A DNA stretch of 22,269 nucleotides, from positions 1 to 22,269 of the forward strand of contig CAYPST010000068.1 in NCBI GenBank assembly GCA_964413425.1, given 5' to 3'. The notes under the pieces are model-generated. The model searched no databases and was not told where the DNA came from. It was given only the letters and a program-made list of their open reading frames with translations. The translations under genes and the position numbers were made by a program. Source of the DNA: DATFLS01 sp964413425 (GTDB lineage Bacteria; Fidelibacterota; JAANXI01). Positions 22,058 through 22,269 of the stretch are shown piece by piece. Positions within the stretch are counted from its first letter, which is position 1. Every line of letters starts with the position of its first letter.

Positions 22058-22269
22058 ACAAGTGCTGGCAGGTGCTGACAAGTGTTTACAAGAAAAAACG
22101 GGTGCTTACAGGTGTCGTCAGGGGATCGCGAACACAAAGGAAGGATCACCAAGTTTCACATAGGAAAACACAAAGTCACACAAAGCAAAACACTGAGACT
22201 ATATGTATATTTTTGTGTCACTTTGTGATACTTCTTTTTGTAATTGAACAAGAACTGCTAAGTGCTCAC
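22058..22269. repeat. Composite repeat at window end: A forward, B forward, B reverse, A
   Basis: A forward (CAAGTGCTGG, CAGGTGCTGA, CAAGTGTTTA, CAAG), a spacer, B forward (CACAAAGGAAGGAT, CACCAAGTTT, CACAAAGTCA, CACAAAGC) at 22131-22188, B reverse (TGTCACTTTGTGATACTTC) near 22215-22233, and the start of another A tract (CTAAGTGCTCAC) at the edge. Confidence 0.7.

Noticed and set aside
1..22269. tRNA, rRNA and riboswitch genes
   Set aside because: No T-loop GTTCGANTC context with a cloverleaf, no rRNA signature and no known riboswitch core was recognised by eye. A covariance-model search would be needed to exclude small RNAs.

Overview
The window looks like a chromosomal stretch from a Gram-negative heterotroph that uses carbohydrates. 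Supporting signs are a xylose catabolic operon, three Tat-type formylglycine sulfatases, a lipoprotein with a TonB C-terminal domain, an envelope SH3/SmpA-like protein and a UDP-xylose synthase. It carries an unusually heavy load of short, roughly 10-11 bp periodic intergenic repeats. I cannot name the phylum from sequence alone. A member of the FCB group or a related candidate phylum is my best guess. A run of exactly 100 N (20153-20252) shows this is an assembled scaffold, probably from a draft or metagenome assembly.

Layout. 1-646 (-): sulfatase cut by the window edge. 647-1209: a small ORF behind a strong SD hairpin, then the truncated end of a mobile element. 1210-5817: xylose locus, with a LacI-family regulator (-) divergent from xylB-xylA (+) and a strong terminator after xylA. 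5883-6419: a MITE-like element inserted one base after the terminator T-tract. 6554-7399: TonB-domain lipoprotein. 7491-11434: two sulfatases in one leftward operon (7881-11244), bracketed by two identical 132-bp direct repeats of stacked hairpins. 11695-11936: a second, shorter MITE-like copy with a 9-bp target duplication. 12105-13379: DUF1015 protein. 13922-14505: a chimeric pseudogene joining the start of a polysaccharide deacetylase to the end of a family-2 glycosyltransferase. 14807-15673: SH3/SmpA-like envelope protein. 16615-19477: a decaying accessory zone with a YfiM-like pseudogene, a small membrane-protein ORF, a vapBC-like pair, two broken four-helix-bundle genes and a TumA/TumE-like pair. 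Several of these have one premature stop each. 19711-19962: twelve 21-bp repeats in perfect register. 20277-21230 (-): UDP-glucuronate decarboxylase. 21231-22269: repeats, no gene recognised.

How it may fit together. XylA and XylB feed D-xylose into the pentose phosphate pathway under probable LacI-type control, and the sulfatases would remove sulfate from polysaccharides outside the cytoplasm. A sulfated, xylose-containing polymer such as ulvan or a sulfated xylan would explain both, but no glycoside hydrolase or SusC/D pair is visible here, so this is inference. The right half is dominated by toxin-antitoxin remnants, broken genes and composite repeats.
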